A stretch of 64,000 nucleotides of DNA, taken from positions 434,001-498,000 of the forward strand of contig CP183313.1 of the NCBI GenBank assembly GCA_051414845.1. The letters run 5' to 3'. The stretch is from Simonsiella sp051414845. Lineage in GTDB: Bacteria > Pseudomonadota > Gammaproteobacteria > Burkholderiales > Neisseriaceae. The notes below the pieces were generated by a model. The model saw only the letters and a list, made by a program, of their open reading frames with translations, made no database searches and had not been told where the DNA came from. How positions within the stretch are numbered: the first letter of the stretch is position 1; each line of letters starts with the position of its first letter. The translations under genes were made by a program, and so were the position numbers. Of this stretch, positions 32,793 to 42,650 are shown piece by piece.

Positions 32793-35636
32793 TTATTTAT
32801 TGAACGTTAAGGCGTCTTCTACCAATTGTTTCAATTGCGCCGTGTGTTTGCTGGCATAGCCCACTGCTGGCGATGCGCTGGCTGGACGACCTGCGAAGAT
32901 GACTTTTTGTCCGTCTTTTGCCAAGTTTTCCAAGCGATGACGAGTTTGATACCACGCGCCTTGGTTTTTCGGCTCTTCTTGCGCCCACATGATTTCCGTT
33001 GCGTTCGGGAATTTTGCTAATTCGGCTTCCGCTTCGGCATAGGGGAATGGGTAGAGCTGTTCAACGCGCACGATGGCGATGTCTTTTTCCAAGCCTGCTT
33101 CTTCGCGACCTTTGGCAATGTCGTAATACACTTGACCTGCACACAAAATCACGCGTTTTACGCTGTCACCGTTGTCACGTTGCACGGTGTCGCCAATCAC
33201 TGGACGGAAGGTTGTGCCTTCCAAGAAGTTTTCCAGTGGGCTGGTTGCGTCTTTGAAACGTAACAGGCGTTTAGACATGAAAATCACCAACGGTTTGCGG
33301 TATGTACGCAAGGTTTGGCGACGCAAAATGTGGAACATTTGCGAGGCTTCCGATGGCATGATGACTTGCATGTTTTGTTCGGAACACAGTTGCAACCAGC
33401 GTTCTAGGCGACCTGATGAGTGTTCTGGGCCTTGACCGTCGTAGCCGTGTGGCAAGATGGTGGTTAAGCCGCACAAACGACCCCATTTGGTTTCGCCAGA
33501 TGAGATGAATTGGTCAATGACCACTTGTGCGCCGTTGGCGAAATCGCCAAATTGCGCTTCCCAAATGGTTAATTGGTCGGGCGCGGAGCATGAGTAGCCG
33601 TATTCGTATGCCATAACTGCTTCTTCGTTCAAGATAGAGTCAATCACGGTAAATGGTGCTTGCTTGTCGCTCATGTGTTGTAGAGGGATATAAATACCTT
33701 GGTCACGTACTTTACGCTCGGTGTCGTGTAACACGGCATGACGATGCGAGAATGTACCGCGTCCCGAGTCTTCACCTGAAATGCGTACGCCAGTGCCATT
33801 GGTTACCATGCTGGCATAAGCAATGGTTTCCGCCATACCCCAGTCGATATTTTCTTTGCCTGCTGCCATTTTTTGGCGTTGTTGAATCACGCGATTAGCA
33901 GTGTTGTGTAGACCAAAGCCTTCTGGGACAGAAGTGAATTTTTCTGCCAAGCGTTTGATGTCTGCCGCTGGCAAACCGCTTTCTACTTGTTCGCGCCAGT
34001 CTTGACCTTGGTATTTTGACCAATCCACGCTGAATTGGCGTTCAATGCCGCTCAAGCGCGTTTGTTCAACGTGTTCGCCTTTATCCAAAGCCTCGCGATA
34101 AGCCGTTACATAACCTTCAGCTTCTTCTTTGCTTACCACGCCTTCCGCAATCAATTTATCAGCATACAAAGCGCGTGTACCGGGGTGTTGTTGTATCGCA
34201 CGATACATCATTGGTTGTGTCAATGTAGGGTCGTCGCCCTCGTTATGACCCAATTTGCGGAAACAAATTACGTCTACAACCACATCTTTATTAAACGTTT
34301 TGCGGTAATCCATCGCCGCTTGCATTACGAAGCACACTGCTTCAGGGTCATCACCGTTCACGTGGAAAATCGGTGCGTCTACCATTTTCGCAATGTCAGT
34401 AGCATACACGGTAGAACGCGTATCGCGCGTATCGGAAGTTGTGAAACCAATTTGGTTATTGATGACCATGTGTACCGTACCACCTGTGGAATAACCACGA
34501 GTACGTGACATGTTGAACGTTGCTTGGTTTACGCCCAAACCAATAAATGCGGAGTCACCATGAATCAAAACGGGCAGAACTTTGCTTTTTCCGTTTTCGC
34601 CACGACGGCCTTGTTTGGCGCGAGCAGAACCTTCCACTACTGGATTAACGATTTCCAAATGTGACGGGTTAAATGCCAAGGTCACATGGACTGTGCCGTT
34701 GGGAGTTGCCAAGTCTGATGAGAAACCATTATGGTATTTTACGTCGCCGCTTGGTAATTTTACTTCTGCACGACCTTCGAATTCTGCAAACAAATCAGCA
34801 GGTTGTTTGCCCAAAGTGTTTACCAAAACATTCAAGCGACCGCGGTGTGCCATACCAATGATGACTTCATCCACGCCGTCTTTGCCGATGTTTTGTACCA
34901 AATAATTCAAGCCTGCAATCGCGCTTTCGCCTCCTTCAACGGAGAAGCGTTTTTGACCTACGTATTTAGTATGCAAATAACGCTCTAATGTTTCAGACGC
35001 TGTCATTTGTTTCAAAATATAGCGTTTTTCTTCAGCAGAAAATTTAGGAGTAGACAATACACTTTCAAAATATTTGCGAATCCACAAACGCTCATCACGG
35101 TTCAAAATATGCATATATTCAATGCCAATATGACCGCAATAGGTTTTTTTCAACATTTCAATGATGTCAGACAGCGGCAATTTAGCTGATTGACCGATAG
35201 CAAAATCGCCATCGCCCAAACCAAACTTAACTGCCATATCTGATTCAGTTAAGCCATGAGTTTGAGGCAATAGCGCTTCATTATTTTTATCTTTTTTCAA
35301 GCCTAGTGGGTCTAGGTCTGCAGCGTGCGAACCTTCGATGCGATAGGCACTCATTAAGCGCAAAACAGCGATTTGTTTGCGCAATAATTCTTCGTCTACG
35401 CTGCCTGAAGCGGCACTAGAACGGTGTTGTTTTGCCAATTGAGCAAAAGATTCCTGAATAGGACGGTGCGCCACATCTTTTTCTACTGCGCCAGGTTGTT
35501 TTGCTAAGTCCGTGAAATAGGTTTTCCAAACATCTTCCACTGAATCTGGATCGGTTAAGAAGTTTTCATATAATTCTTCAATGTACGGTGCATTGGAGCC
35601 GAACAAATAAGAAAAATTCAGTTTTTCGTCCATCAT
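32793..35636 (-). CDS. sucA: 2-oxoglutarate dehydrogenase E1 component
   Basis: E1 is the thiamine-diphosphate enzyme that decarboxylates 2-oxoglutarate in the TCA cycle. The 947 residues show the E1o N-terminal motif FSYLFGSNAPYIEELYE, the HMGRL-type substrate region MAHRGRLNVLVN, the ThDP motif HGDSAFIGLGVNQ to NNQIGFTTS, and the C-terminal YASMVTNGTGVRISGEDSGRGTF (two overlapping motifs). An AAGG ribosome-binding site precedes two adjacent ATG codons. A gap with a DUS separates it from sucB, with which it probably forms an operon. Confidence 0.97.
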   Translation of the reverse strand: MMDEKLNFSYLFGSNAPYIEELYENFLTDPDSVEDVWKTYFTDLAKQPGAVEKDVAHRPIQESFAQLAKQHRSSAASGSVDEELLRKQIAVLRLMSAYRIEGSHAADLDPLGLKKDKNNEALLPQTHGLTESDMAVKFGLGDGDFAIGQSAKLPLSDIIEMLKKTYCGHIGIEYMHILNRDERLWIRKYFESVLSTPKFSAEEKRYILKQMTASETLERYLHTKYVGQKRFSVEGGESAIAGLNYLVQNIGKDGVDEVIIGMAHRGRLNVLVNTLGKQPADLFAEFEGRAEVKLPSGDVKYHNGFSSDLATPNGTVHVTLAFNPSHLEIVNPVVEGSARAKQGRRGENGKSKVLPVLIHGDSAFIGLGVNQATFNMSRTRGYSTGGTVHMVINNQIGFTTSDTRDTRSTVYATDIAKMVDAPIFHVNGDDPEAVCFVMQAAMDYRKTFNKDVVVDVICFRKLGHNEGDDPTLTQPMMYRAIQQHPGTRALYADKLIAEGVVSKEEAEGYVTAYREALDKGEHVEQTRLSGIERQFSVDWSKYQGQDWREQVESGLPAADIKRLAEKFTSVPEGFGLHNTANRVIQQRQKMAAGKENIDWGMAETIAYASMVTNGTGVRISGEDSGRGTFSHRHAVLHDTERKVRDQGIYIPLQHMSDKQAPFTVIDSILNEEAVMAYEYGYSCSAPDQLTIWEAQFGDFANGAQVVIDQFISSGETKWGRLCGLTTILPHGYDGQGPEHSSGRLERWLQLCSEQNMQVIMPSEASQMFHILRRQTLRTYRKPLVIFMSKRLLRFKDATSPLENFLEGTTFRPVIGDTVQRDNGDSVKRVILCAGQVYYDIAKGREEAGLEKDIAIVRVEQLYPFPYAEAEAELAKFPNATEIMWAQEEPKNQGAWYQTRHRLENLAKDGQKVIFAGRPASASPAVGYASKHTAQLKQLVEDALTFNK

Positions 35637-35892
35637 GGCTATGCCTTTTTGAGTTGAGGTTAAAAACGAAGATTGACTACTTTATACTACATTCAGTTTT
35701 TTACCCGAATGTTAAGCGGACATTCTACTCTTTATACCTTGCCTTGATAAGAGTTAAAGTCATAAATTTCGTAAATGGTGCGATTGTTGATACATTTAAA
35801 AAGACCAAAAATGATGAGCTGATTACATAAAATTTCAGGCTGCCTGAAAGCCATTTAAGACTTTTCAGTCAGCCTGAAAATTTTTGCTGTAT

Positions 35893-37023
35893 TTATTTTA
35901 ACTTCAAATGCGGCAAAGCCAAATAATCGTCCGATTGCATTTCCACCAAACGGCTGACTGTGCGCACAAATTCGTGTGCGAAATCGCCTTCGGTGTACAA
36001 CTCTTCCATCGGCACTTCGGCGGTTAAACACAATTTCACGCGGTAATCATAGAACACGTCCACCAGCAGCGTTAAACGGCGCGCTTCGTTTTTTTCCAGC
36101 ACGGACATTTTTTCCACGCTCGAAACCAGCACATGCGTGTAGCGTTCAGCGAGCCACAGATAATCTTGTTGCGAGCGGTTGCCGAAACAGAGCGTGGAAA
36201 AATCAAACCAAATCACGCGGTTAGTGCGGGCTTTGCAAGTCAATTCGCGCTCATGAATCACGATTTTTTCAGGCTGCCTTGCTTTGTGTCCCGCTAATTT
36301 TTCAAACAGTTGCCCCAATTTGGCTTCATTTTCGGCATTGTTCGGAATGTAAAATACTTCCGCTGGTGTCAGCGTACGCATGCGGTAATCTTCTCCGCCG
36401 TCCACGTTCAACACGGTCAATTTTTTCTCAATCAGCGCAATCGTAGGCAAGAAACTGCTGCGGTTTTGTCCTTGCGGATAGAGTTCAGAAGGTGCGTAGT
36501 TGGACGTTGCCACCAGCACCACACCGTGTTCAAACAGATTTTCCAGCAAACGCCCCAAAATCATCGCATCGGCAATATCGCTGACGTGAAATTCATCAAA
36601 ACACAACACGCGCGTTTCTTGCGCGATGTCGGCGGCAACGGCTTTGAGCGGGTCGGCTTCGTGCTTTTTGGACAAAATGCGTTTGTGGATTTCCGCCATA
36701 AACGCGTGAAAATGCACACGGCGTTTGCGCTGATAAGGCAAACAGCCATAAAACGCATCCATCAAAAAACTTTTGCCACGCCCTACGCCACCGTAAAAAT
36801 ACAAACCTGTCGGCACTTCTGGCGAACGCAAACTACGTCCAAGAAAACGATTACGCTTGCGTTTAAACATCATCAATTCATTCCACAAGCGGTCTAAATA
36901 ATCAATCGCGCGCGCTTGGGCGGCATCTTTGATAAACGCAGGCTGCTGAGCAGCGGCTTGATACCATGTTTTGGGACTGTGGTTGGCGAAAGGTGGGGGA
37001 GTGAAACGGTTTGAGTCGGTCAT
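35893..37023 (-). CDS. zapE: Cell division protein ZapE (AFG1-like ATPase)
   Basis: ZapE is an AAA+-type ATPase that associates with the Z-ring and is needed for division under stress; its relatives are AFG1/LACE1. Walker A is GGVGRGKSFLMD (residue ~78 onward), Walker B is LCFDEFHVSDIADAMIL, and sensor-like VATSNYAPSELYPQGQNR follows. The C-terminus carries WFDFSTLCFGNRSQQDYLWLA. The length of 376 residues is normal. It is monocistronic. Confidence 0.93.
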   Translation of the reverse strand: MTDSNRFTPPPFANHSPKTWYQAAAQQPAFIKDAAQARAIDYLDRLWNELMMFKRKRNRFLGRSLRSPEVPTGLYFYGGVGRGKSFLMDAFYGCLPYQRKRRVHFHAFMAEIHKRILSKKHEADPLKAVAADIAQETRVLCFDEFHVSDIADAMILGRLLENLFEHGVVLVATSNYAPSELYPQGQNRSSFLPTIALIEKKLTVLNVDGGEDYRMRTLTPAEVFYIPNNAENEAKLGQLFEKLAGHKARQPEKIVIHERELTCKARTNRVIWFDFSTLCFGNRSQQDYLWLAERYTHVLVSSVEKMSVLEKNEARRLTLLVDVFYDYRVKLCLTAEVPMEELYTEGDFAHEFVRTVSRLVEMQSDDYLALPHLKLK

Positions 37024-37350
37024 ATTTTTCTCTTATGTAGTGATTGATTTTATTAGGAAAATAAGTTTCAGGCTGCCTGAAAATGTAGCATTATAAAATG
37101 GAATGACGAAAAAACAAGAGATAGTGTTTGTTGTGACTTTGTAGTGAAATTATAGTCAAACCATTTTCAGGCTGCCTGAAAATGCGTAGGTAAATACTTG
37201 TATCCGACAATTTTTAAATCAAAACAAATGGTTGTTAAAGGGTAGAGAATGTCGGATTCGAGAATCCGACCTACTGCGTCACCCATAATTTTCAGGCAGC
37301 CTGAAACATCAAAAAGTTTCAGGCTGCCTGAAAAATCAATGGCTTTACAT
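37024..37350. other. Intergenic region between zapE and accA
   Basis: It holds at least four DUS copies, including an inverted pair at about 37290-37336 just past the accA stop that could serve as its terminator. A TATAGTC-type motif and a short repeat (AGAATGTCGGATTCGAGAATCC, a small hairpin also seen near 60496) are present. No gene is evident. Confidence 0.5.
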
Positions 37351-38307
37351 TTAAGCGGCTACTTGACCATAAGCCATAATGCGATCAAAACGACGCGTGA
37401 GCAAATCGCTCAACGGCATATCTTGGGCTTCACGCAATTGTTCTTCAATGACGGCTTTGACATTATGCATCATTGCTGCGTGGTCGCGGTGCGCGCCGCC
37501 CAAAGGCTCGGGAATCACTTTGTCAATCAAATCCAATTTTTGCAATCTGTCGGCGGTAATACCCAAAGCGGCAGCGGCATCAGGGGCTTTTTCGGCGGTT
37601 TTCCACAAGATTGACGCGCAACCTTCGGGCGAAATCACCGAGTAAGTGGAATATTGCAACATATTGACATAATCGCCCACCGCAATTGCCAACGCACCGC
37701 CCGAGCCACCTTCGCCAATAATCGTGCAAATCACAGGCACGCGCAATTTGGTCAATTCATACAAATTTTTACCAATCGCTTCCGATTGGTTGCGCTCTTC
37801 CGCGCCAATGCCGGGGTACGCGCCGGGCGTGTCCACAAAAGTCAAAACAGGCAATTTAAATTTTTCCGCCATCTGCATTAAACGCAAGGCTTTACGATAA
37901 CCTTCGGGACGTGGCATACCGAAATTGCGGCGGATTTTTTCTTTGGTGTCGCGCCCTTTTTGATGTCCAATCACGACCACGCTTTGTCCATTAAAGCGCG
38001 CCAAACCGCCTACAATGGCGTAATCGTCGGCAAAATGGCGGTCGCCATGCAACTCTTGAAAATCGGTGCACAAGGCGTTCACATAATCCAAAGTATAAGG
38101 ACGCTGCGGATGACGCGACACTTGCGACACTTGCGCAGGTGTGAGTTTGCCATAAATGGATTTGCTTAAATCATTGCTTTTTTTCTGTAAGCGTTTGATT
38201 TCATCAGAAATATCCACCGCAGAATCGCCTTGCACTAAGCGCAATTCTTCAATTTTATTGTTCAATTCGGCAATCGGTTGCTCAAAATCAAGGTAAACAG
38301 GTTTCAT
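37351..38307 (-). CDS. accA: Acetyl-CoA carboxylase carboxyltransferase subunit alpha
   Basis: AccA, with AccD, transfers the carboxyl group from biotin to acetyl-CoA to make malonyl-CoA for fatty acid synthesis. Signatures include an N-terminal FEQPIAELNNKIEELR, GHQKGRDTKEKIRRNFGMP, TFVDTPGAYPGIGAEER and GEGGSGGALAIAVGDYV. The start is ATG 38307 (ribosome-binding site AAGAGTG), giving the family-standard 318 residues. Confidence 0.97.
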   Translation of the reverse strand: MKPVYLDFEQPIAELNNKIEELRLVQGDSAVDISDEIKRLQKKSNDLSKSIYGKLTPAQVSQVSRHPQRPYTLDYVNALCTDFQELHGDRHFADDYAIVGGLARFNGQSVVVIGHQKGRDTKEKIRRNFGMPRPEGYRKALRLMQMAEKFKLPVLTFVDTPGAYPGIGAEERNQSEAIGKNLYELTKLRVPVICTIIGEGGSGGALAIAVGDYVNMLQYSTYSVISPEGCASILWKTAEKAPDAAAALGITADRLQKLDLIDKVIPEPLGGAHRDHAAMMHNVKAVIEEQLREAQDMPLSDLLTRRFDRIMAYGQVAA

Positions 38308-38631
38308 AAAGTCACTCTTGCAGACAGAAAACGCGGCATTGTACCGCAAAATAGTTGATAAACTCTAAATAGATTACTTTTTAAATTCAATCACTAAAAT
38401 TCATCGCTGCTTTGTTATCTTAAAATAGTCAAAACAGAGTCAGCGCACAGAGACGCAAAAAAATGCGCCTATCATACGCTATCATGCAGGATTTTGCACG
38501 TTTCATGCATGTTTAATGTGTATGGCATTTTCAGGCAGCCTGAAAATGAAAATAATAGAAAAAGCTGAATAAGGCGACTACAATACGCTTTTTTTATTTT
38601 CGCTCTTTCAGGCAGCCTGAAAGCTATATTT
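38308..38631. other. Divergent intergenic region accA-murI
   Basis: The region is AT-rich with two DUS copies (near 38529 and 38608). It probably carries the accA promoter on one strand and the murI promoter on the other (a TACAAT box near 38579). No gene is seen. Confidence 0.45.
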
Positions 38632-39435
38632 ATGAACGCAAATCAACCCATCGGCGTATTCGATTCAGGTGTAGGCGGCTTAACCGTCGTGCGCGCCCTA
38701 ATGGAACGCCTGCCCAATGAAAACATCGTCTATTTCGGCGACACCGCGCGCGTGCCTTATGGTGTGAAATCGCGCAACACGATTGAAGAATTTAGCGCGC
38801 AAATTGTAGAATTTTTGCTACAAAATCAAGTCAAAGCCCTCGTGATTGCCTGTAATACCATCGCCGCCGTCGCAGGTAAACGCGTGCAACAGATGGCGGG
38901 CAATATGCCTGTGTTGAGCGTGATAGAAGCGGGCGCGCAGGCAGCCTTGAATACAACGCAAAACAATCATATCGGCGTCATCGCCACCAGTACCACTGTG
39001 AACAGCAACGCCTACGCCCGCGCCATTCATGCGAAAAATCCCGATACGCGTATTGTTTCGCAAGCCACGCCATTGCTCGTGCCGCTGGTAGAAGAAGGTT
39101 GGCTAGACCACGAAGTTACGCGCCTGACTGTGCGCGAATATTTGAAACCGATTTTAGCCGACCAAGTGGACACGCTGATTTTGGGCTGCACGCACTTCCC
39201 CTTGCTCAAACCCTTAATCAAACAAGAAGCACCGCATATTGAACTCGTAGACAGCTCCACCACCACCGCTGAAGCTACCGCCCAAGCCCTCGCCGCCACG
39301 AATTTGTTGAATACCAGCAATAGCGCGCCTGATTACCGCTTTTATGTGTCCGACATTCCGCTGCGTTTTCAAACGATTGGCGAACGCTTTTTGGGGCGTA
39401 GTTTGGAACAGATTGAAATGATGCGTTTAGGCTAA
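38632..39435 (+). CDS. murI: Glutamate racemase
   Basis: MurI makes D-glutamate for peptidoglycan. The two catalytic cysteines lie in VIACNTIAAVA and LGCTHFPLLKP, and the N-terminal FDSGVGGLTVV and YFGDTARVPYG motifs are present. The length of 267 residues is standard. A DUS immediately precedes the start; the gene is monocistronic. Confidence 0.96.
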   Translation: MNANQPIGVFDSGVGGLTVVRALMERLPNENIVYFGDTARVPYGVKSRNTIEEFSAQIVEFLLQNQVKALVIACNTIAAVAGKRVQQMAGNMPVLSVIEAGAQAALNTTQNNHIGVIATSTTVNSNAYARAIHAKNPDTRIVSQATPLLVPLVEEGWLDHEVTRLTVREYLKPILADQVDTLILGCTHFPLLKPLIKQEAPHIELVDSSTTTAEATAQALAATNLLNTSNSAPDYRFYVSDIPLRFQTIGERFLGRSLEQIEMMRLG

Positions 39436-39648
39436 GCAGAATAGGGCGTTTAAACGACAATCAATGTTACCTGAAAGTTTTTCAGGCAGCCTGAAACCTT
39501 TGCAAATCCCCCATCTTTGGCGCATTTTTTCGTGATGTGCTTCTCAAACGCTTGCCTATCTATATGATATGTCTGCGTGTTTTTCGATGCTATCACTTTA
39601 AACTGCGCTCAAATATGGGGTTTTGCAAAGGTTTCAGCCTTTTCTTAT

Positions 39649-40263
39649 CTATTCCACTCGCGCCACATACCTACGTACCCGTTTAGGCGCACGCTCTTCT
39701 TGTTTTTCTTCACTAATCGCATACCAATCAATATGCCGCGTGCAAAACATCACGCCAAACAAAGTCGCAAACAACAAACACGAGCCCATCAACAAATTAT
39801 ATTGCTGCATTTTCAACAAGATAAACATCGTACCATAAGCTGTTGCCAGCAGAGACACCATCAAATACACGCCTTGGGTGCTGGCAAGAACAAAGCGCAA
39901 ATACCAAAACAACAAACCAATACACGCCAGCGCGCCCACGACATACGCCATCTCAAAACCAATATGTTCCGCAAACGACAACAGCAACAAATAAAAAATG
40001 CTCACCGCCGCGCCCACCAACAAATACTGTACAGGATGAATGCGCCAATCTTGCAAAACCTCGCTTAAAAAACACGCCGCAAATACCATAATCACCAAAA
40101 TCATGCCATATTTCGTGCTGCGAATAATCATGCGGTAATCTTCCGTGCTCAACAGCGCGCTAGAATGATAAAAATTGCGTTGCTCCGCTAAATTGTTGAT
40201 AAACAATAAAACAATCGCAAACAAAACGCACAATGCCAATATGCTCCATAATTTTTTTGCCAT
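39649..40263 (-). CDS. creD: CreD-like inner membrane protein lacking the periplasmic domain
   Basis: Residues ~40-190 match the C-terminal membrane half of CreD: TKYGMILVIMVFAACFLSEV, IHPVQYLLVGAA, FYLLLLSFAEHIGF, and the terminal TRHIDWYAIS. A first membrane segment (residues 6-25) is also present, but the two are joined by only ~25 residues. E. coli CreD (about 450 residues) has a large periplasmic domain there. So this 204-residue form has lost most of the N-terminal half while keeping frame and hydrophobic pattern. It is divergent from a CreB-like regulator, with a CreC-like kinase further on. A good SD-like CGGAG precedes the ATG. CreD's biochemical role is unclear even in E. coli. Confidence 0.75.
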   Translation of the reverse strand: MAKKLWSILALCVLFAIVLLFINNLAEQRNFYHSSALLSTEDYRMIIRSTKYGMILVIMVFAACFLSEVLQDWRIHPVQYLLVGAAVSIFYLLLLSFAEHIGFEMAYVVGALACIGLLFWYLRFVLASTQGVYLMVSLLATAYGTMFILLKMQQYNLLMGSCLLFATLFGVMFCTRHIDWYAISEEKQEERAPKRVRRYVARVE

Positions 40264-40480
40264 AAGAAACTCCGATAAGTTGTGAATAAACTTTCAGGCT
40301 GCCATTGAGTAGGTCGGGCATTTATGCTCGATATAATGTTGAAAGGCAGCAAGAAACAGCTCACATTATGCAACCTCAAAATCAACAACTTCTAAACAAC
40401 TTATCAAGAATTTATAAAGATTAACGCCAAACCAGCACAACAGATTGCGACCCAAAAGCAATTCATGCCACAATAAACAC

Positions 40481-41164
40481 ATGAAACCACATATTTTAAT
40501 TTTAGAAGACGAACGTGAAATCGCTGAGTTAGTAGAAATCGCCCTCGCACGCGCCAACTACACCGCCCGTATCGCCGTAACCGCCGCGCAAGCCCAACAA
40601 TTTCTCGCGCAAGAAAACTTTGATTTACTGCTGCTAGACGTCGGCTTGCCCGACATCAACGGCTTTGATTTTCTCAAAATCGTCCGCGCCCAATACCCAG
40701 CGTTGCCCATTATCATGCTCACCGCGCAAGACGAAGAAACCGACCGCATACTCGGTTTAGAACTCGGGGCAGACGATTATCTGGCCAAACCATTTAGCCC
40801 ACGCGAACTCGTCGCACGCATCAAAGCCGTATTGCGCCGCACGCAAAACTCCACGTTCAGGCAGCCTGAAAGCCCAACCGAAGCATGGCAAGACGACACC
40901 CAAGCCTGTTGCATACGCCATCGCGGACATGCTCTGCCGCTTACCGTTGGCGAATACCGTTTGCTGCAAACCCTGCTCAAACGTCGCCAGCGCGTATTCA
41001 GCCGCGAAGAATTGCTCAGTGCCATGTTCGGCGACCATCATCCGTCCGACCCGAATACGATAAACACCCACATCCGCGCCCTGCGCCAAAAATTACGTGC
41101 GGCGGATATTGATGAAACGTGTATTAAAACGCATCATGGGCTGGGGTATAGTTTTACGGGGTAA
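40481..41164 (+). CDS. creB: CreB-like OmpR-family response regulator
   Basis: The receiver domain (residues 1-120) carries the phosphoacceptor D53 in LLLLDVGLPDINGF and LGADDYLAKPFSPREL. The C-terminal winged-helix domain shows LTVGEYRLLQTLLKRRQRVFS and INTHIRALRQKLRA, ending THHGLGYSF. The patterns match CreB better than other OmpR-type regulators. A DUS at 40856-40871 lies in frame and encodes F-R-Q-P-E in the linker between the domains. The start is ATG 40481. creD is divergent upstream; the cognate kinase lies 1.5 kb downstream, past an inserted lipoprotein locus. No TTCAC-N6-TTCAC cre-tag was found between creD and creB. Confidence 0.8.
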   Translation: MKPHILILEDEREIAELVEIALARANYTARIAVTAAQAQQFLAQENFDLLLLDVGLPDINGFDFLKIVRAQYPALPIIMLTAQDEETDRILGLELGADDYLAKPFSPRELVARIKAVLRRTQNSTFRQPESPTEAWQDDTQACCIRHRGHALPLTVGEYRLLQTLLKRRQRVFSREELLSAMFGDHHPSDPNTINTHIRALRQKLRAADIDETCIKTHHGLGYSFTG

Positions 41165-41521
41165 ACTTTCAGGCAGCCTGAAATATACGCAAAACGTGCA
41201 ATGCTGCCTGAAACCTGTCCCCTCCCCCGCTCGCATGGCTCAAAGAGTGCGGATTGACACGCTCATGCTTCGCTAGTCAATCCCAGCAGGGGAGGGTTAG
41301 GGTGGGGCCTGTTAATTCAACAAAAACCGTTTATTCGTTCTCTTATTTTCAGGCTGCCTGAAAATAAAAATTACATTAAACCGCGTGGCTAACGAGTTAT
41401 CTATGCTATGCTTACTGATTGAAAGTTGAATGCACATTTTCTGTGTTAGAATCAAGTAGTATTTAGGTAGGGGTTGCCTAAATGCCGTTTTTTTTAAACT
41501 CATTTTATGGAGCGTGTTCAC
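41165..41521. other. Intergenic region before the lipoprotein gene, with operator-like palindrome
   Basis: It contains DUS copies, a GC-rich CCCCTCCCC...GGGGAGGG repeat (41218-41308; related sequence at 19798-19905) and a possible weak promoter (TTGAAT 41426, TAGAAT 41447). Just downstream, ATTTAGG and CCTAAAT (41461-41483) form a perfect 7-bp inverted repeat 9 bp apart that could be an operator or leader hairpin. Confidence 0.4.
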
Positions 41522-42161
41522 ATGAAAAAACTCCCCCCCTCCCCGCAATTTACGCTTGTGTACCATCGGCATTTCGCTTGTACTCGGTTTGAATGGTTGT
41601 GCGGCTTATGAAAGCGTGAATAGTTTTGTTGGCGATTTCACTCGCAATCCATTTACTGCAGTAGCAGGTGCGGTAATGGGTGGCAAACGTAGCTTACCCG
41701 AAATTTTGAATTTAAAAATTGGCTATAAAAATGCTTATTTAACCAAATTAAAAGGCGTGAACATTGCTGAGTTGCGTAAACGCGGTATTCAATTAACTGT
41801 GGGGTTAGAGAAAAATGAATACGTTTTGCACGATTTTGTGTATTCCTACGGTAGCGATACCATTACCAATACTTACGCGGTGTACGGAGATGGGCGTGTA
41901 GAACAAACAGGCTCTCATGCGGATTACAAAGTGGCGACTGCGAAAATGTGGTTTGTTACCAATGATAATGGCGTGATTAAAGATTACAAAGAAGTTGGTA
42001 ATTCAGTCCCTGTTTTGCCGACTAGTTTCCGCAATAAAATTGCTGATTTATTGGGTGAACAACGGATGCAAGGTTCGGATACGCGCATTTGGTTGGTATT
42101 GAATAAAAATAGTGGTAACTGGGGTTTGGCGGTTTCAGGTCGAAAGACAATGACAATGTAA
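41522..42161 (+). CDS. Putative lipoprotein, currently out of frame at a C7 tract
   Basis: A ribosome-binding site (GGAGCG) precedes ATG 41522. Read directly the frame enters C7-T-C4 (41533-41544) and stops early at TGA after about 29 codons. If the C7 run were C6 the protein would read M-K-K-L-P-P-P-R-N-L-R-L then CTIGISLVLGLNGC, a textbook lipoprotein signal with Cys in L-N-G-C, followed by about 180 residues (NAYLTKLKGVNIAELRKRG, YSYGSDTITNTYAVYGDGR). From a TTG at 41556 the rest is fully open to 42161. A homopolymeric tract in a signal sequence suggests phase variation; a mutation or sequencing error is possible. The stop overlaps the next start (TAATG). No family is recognised. Confidence 0.6.
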
Positions 42162-42478
42162 TGTTGGTTAAAGCATTTGCCTCTTGTATACATAAAGATA
42201 CGGGTATTGCATTGTCTAAACTAAAAACACCAACGCAAATTATCGCCGCCAACAAAAATGATGCGTGTAAAATGGCTGCGGTTGAACTGTCACGCGCATT
42301 GGCTTTATTCCGCAACAAATTACCCAATGGACAATACGAATTTCACGGCGCATTCAGTCAAACCGACAGCGTGCCACAAAGTGAATACAAAAAACAATAC
42401 AACGACTGCAAAACAACAGGCACTGATTGCCGCGTTATCCGCTCCTTTGGCGTGAAAGATGTCGGTAAAGTGTTTTGA
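42161..42478 (+). CDS. Hypothetical protein translationally coupled to the lipoprotein
   Basis: The 105-residue ORF begins at ATG 42161, sharing a base with the lipoprotein stop (TAATG), so its translation probably depends on the upstream gene and would follow its on/off state. It has three or four cysteines (SCIHKDTG, DACKMAAVELSRAL, NDCKTTGTDCRVIRS). No signal peptide or membrane segment is clear. I do not recognise it. Confidence 0.5.
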   Translation: MLVKAFASCIHKDTGIALSKLKTPTQIIAANKNDACKMAAVELSRALALFRNKLPNGQYEFHGAFSQTDSVPQSEYKKQYNDCKTTGTDCRVIRSFGVKDVGKVF

Positions 42479-42650
42479 TTTTAAACTTTCAGGCTGCCTG
42501 AAACGCGATTTTTCATTAAAAATTCACGTTTTCAGGCAGCCTTTTGATTACTCAAAATGAACAAATTATTAGCTAGCGTAGCGTAGGCAACTCGTTGTCC
42601 ACGTTGTTTAACACAATCTTCACTTTCAGGCAGCCTGAAAAACAACCCAA

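Noticed and set aside
40264..40480. Cre-tag operator (TTCAC-N6-TTCAC) between creD and creB
   Set aside because: I looked on both strands and found only single half-sites, so I make no claim of a classical CreB operator.
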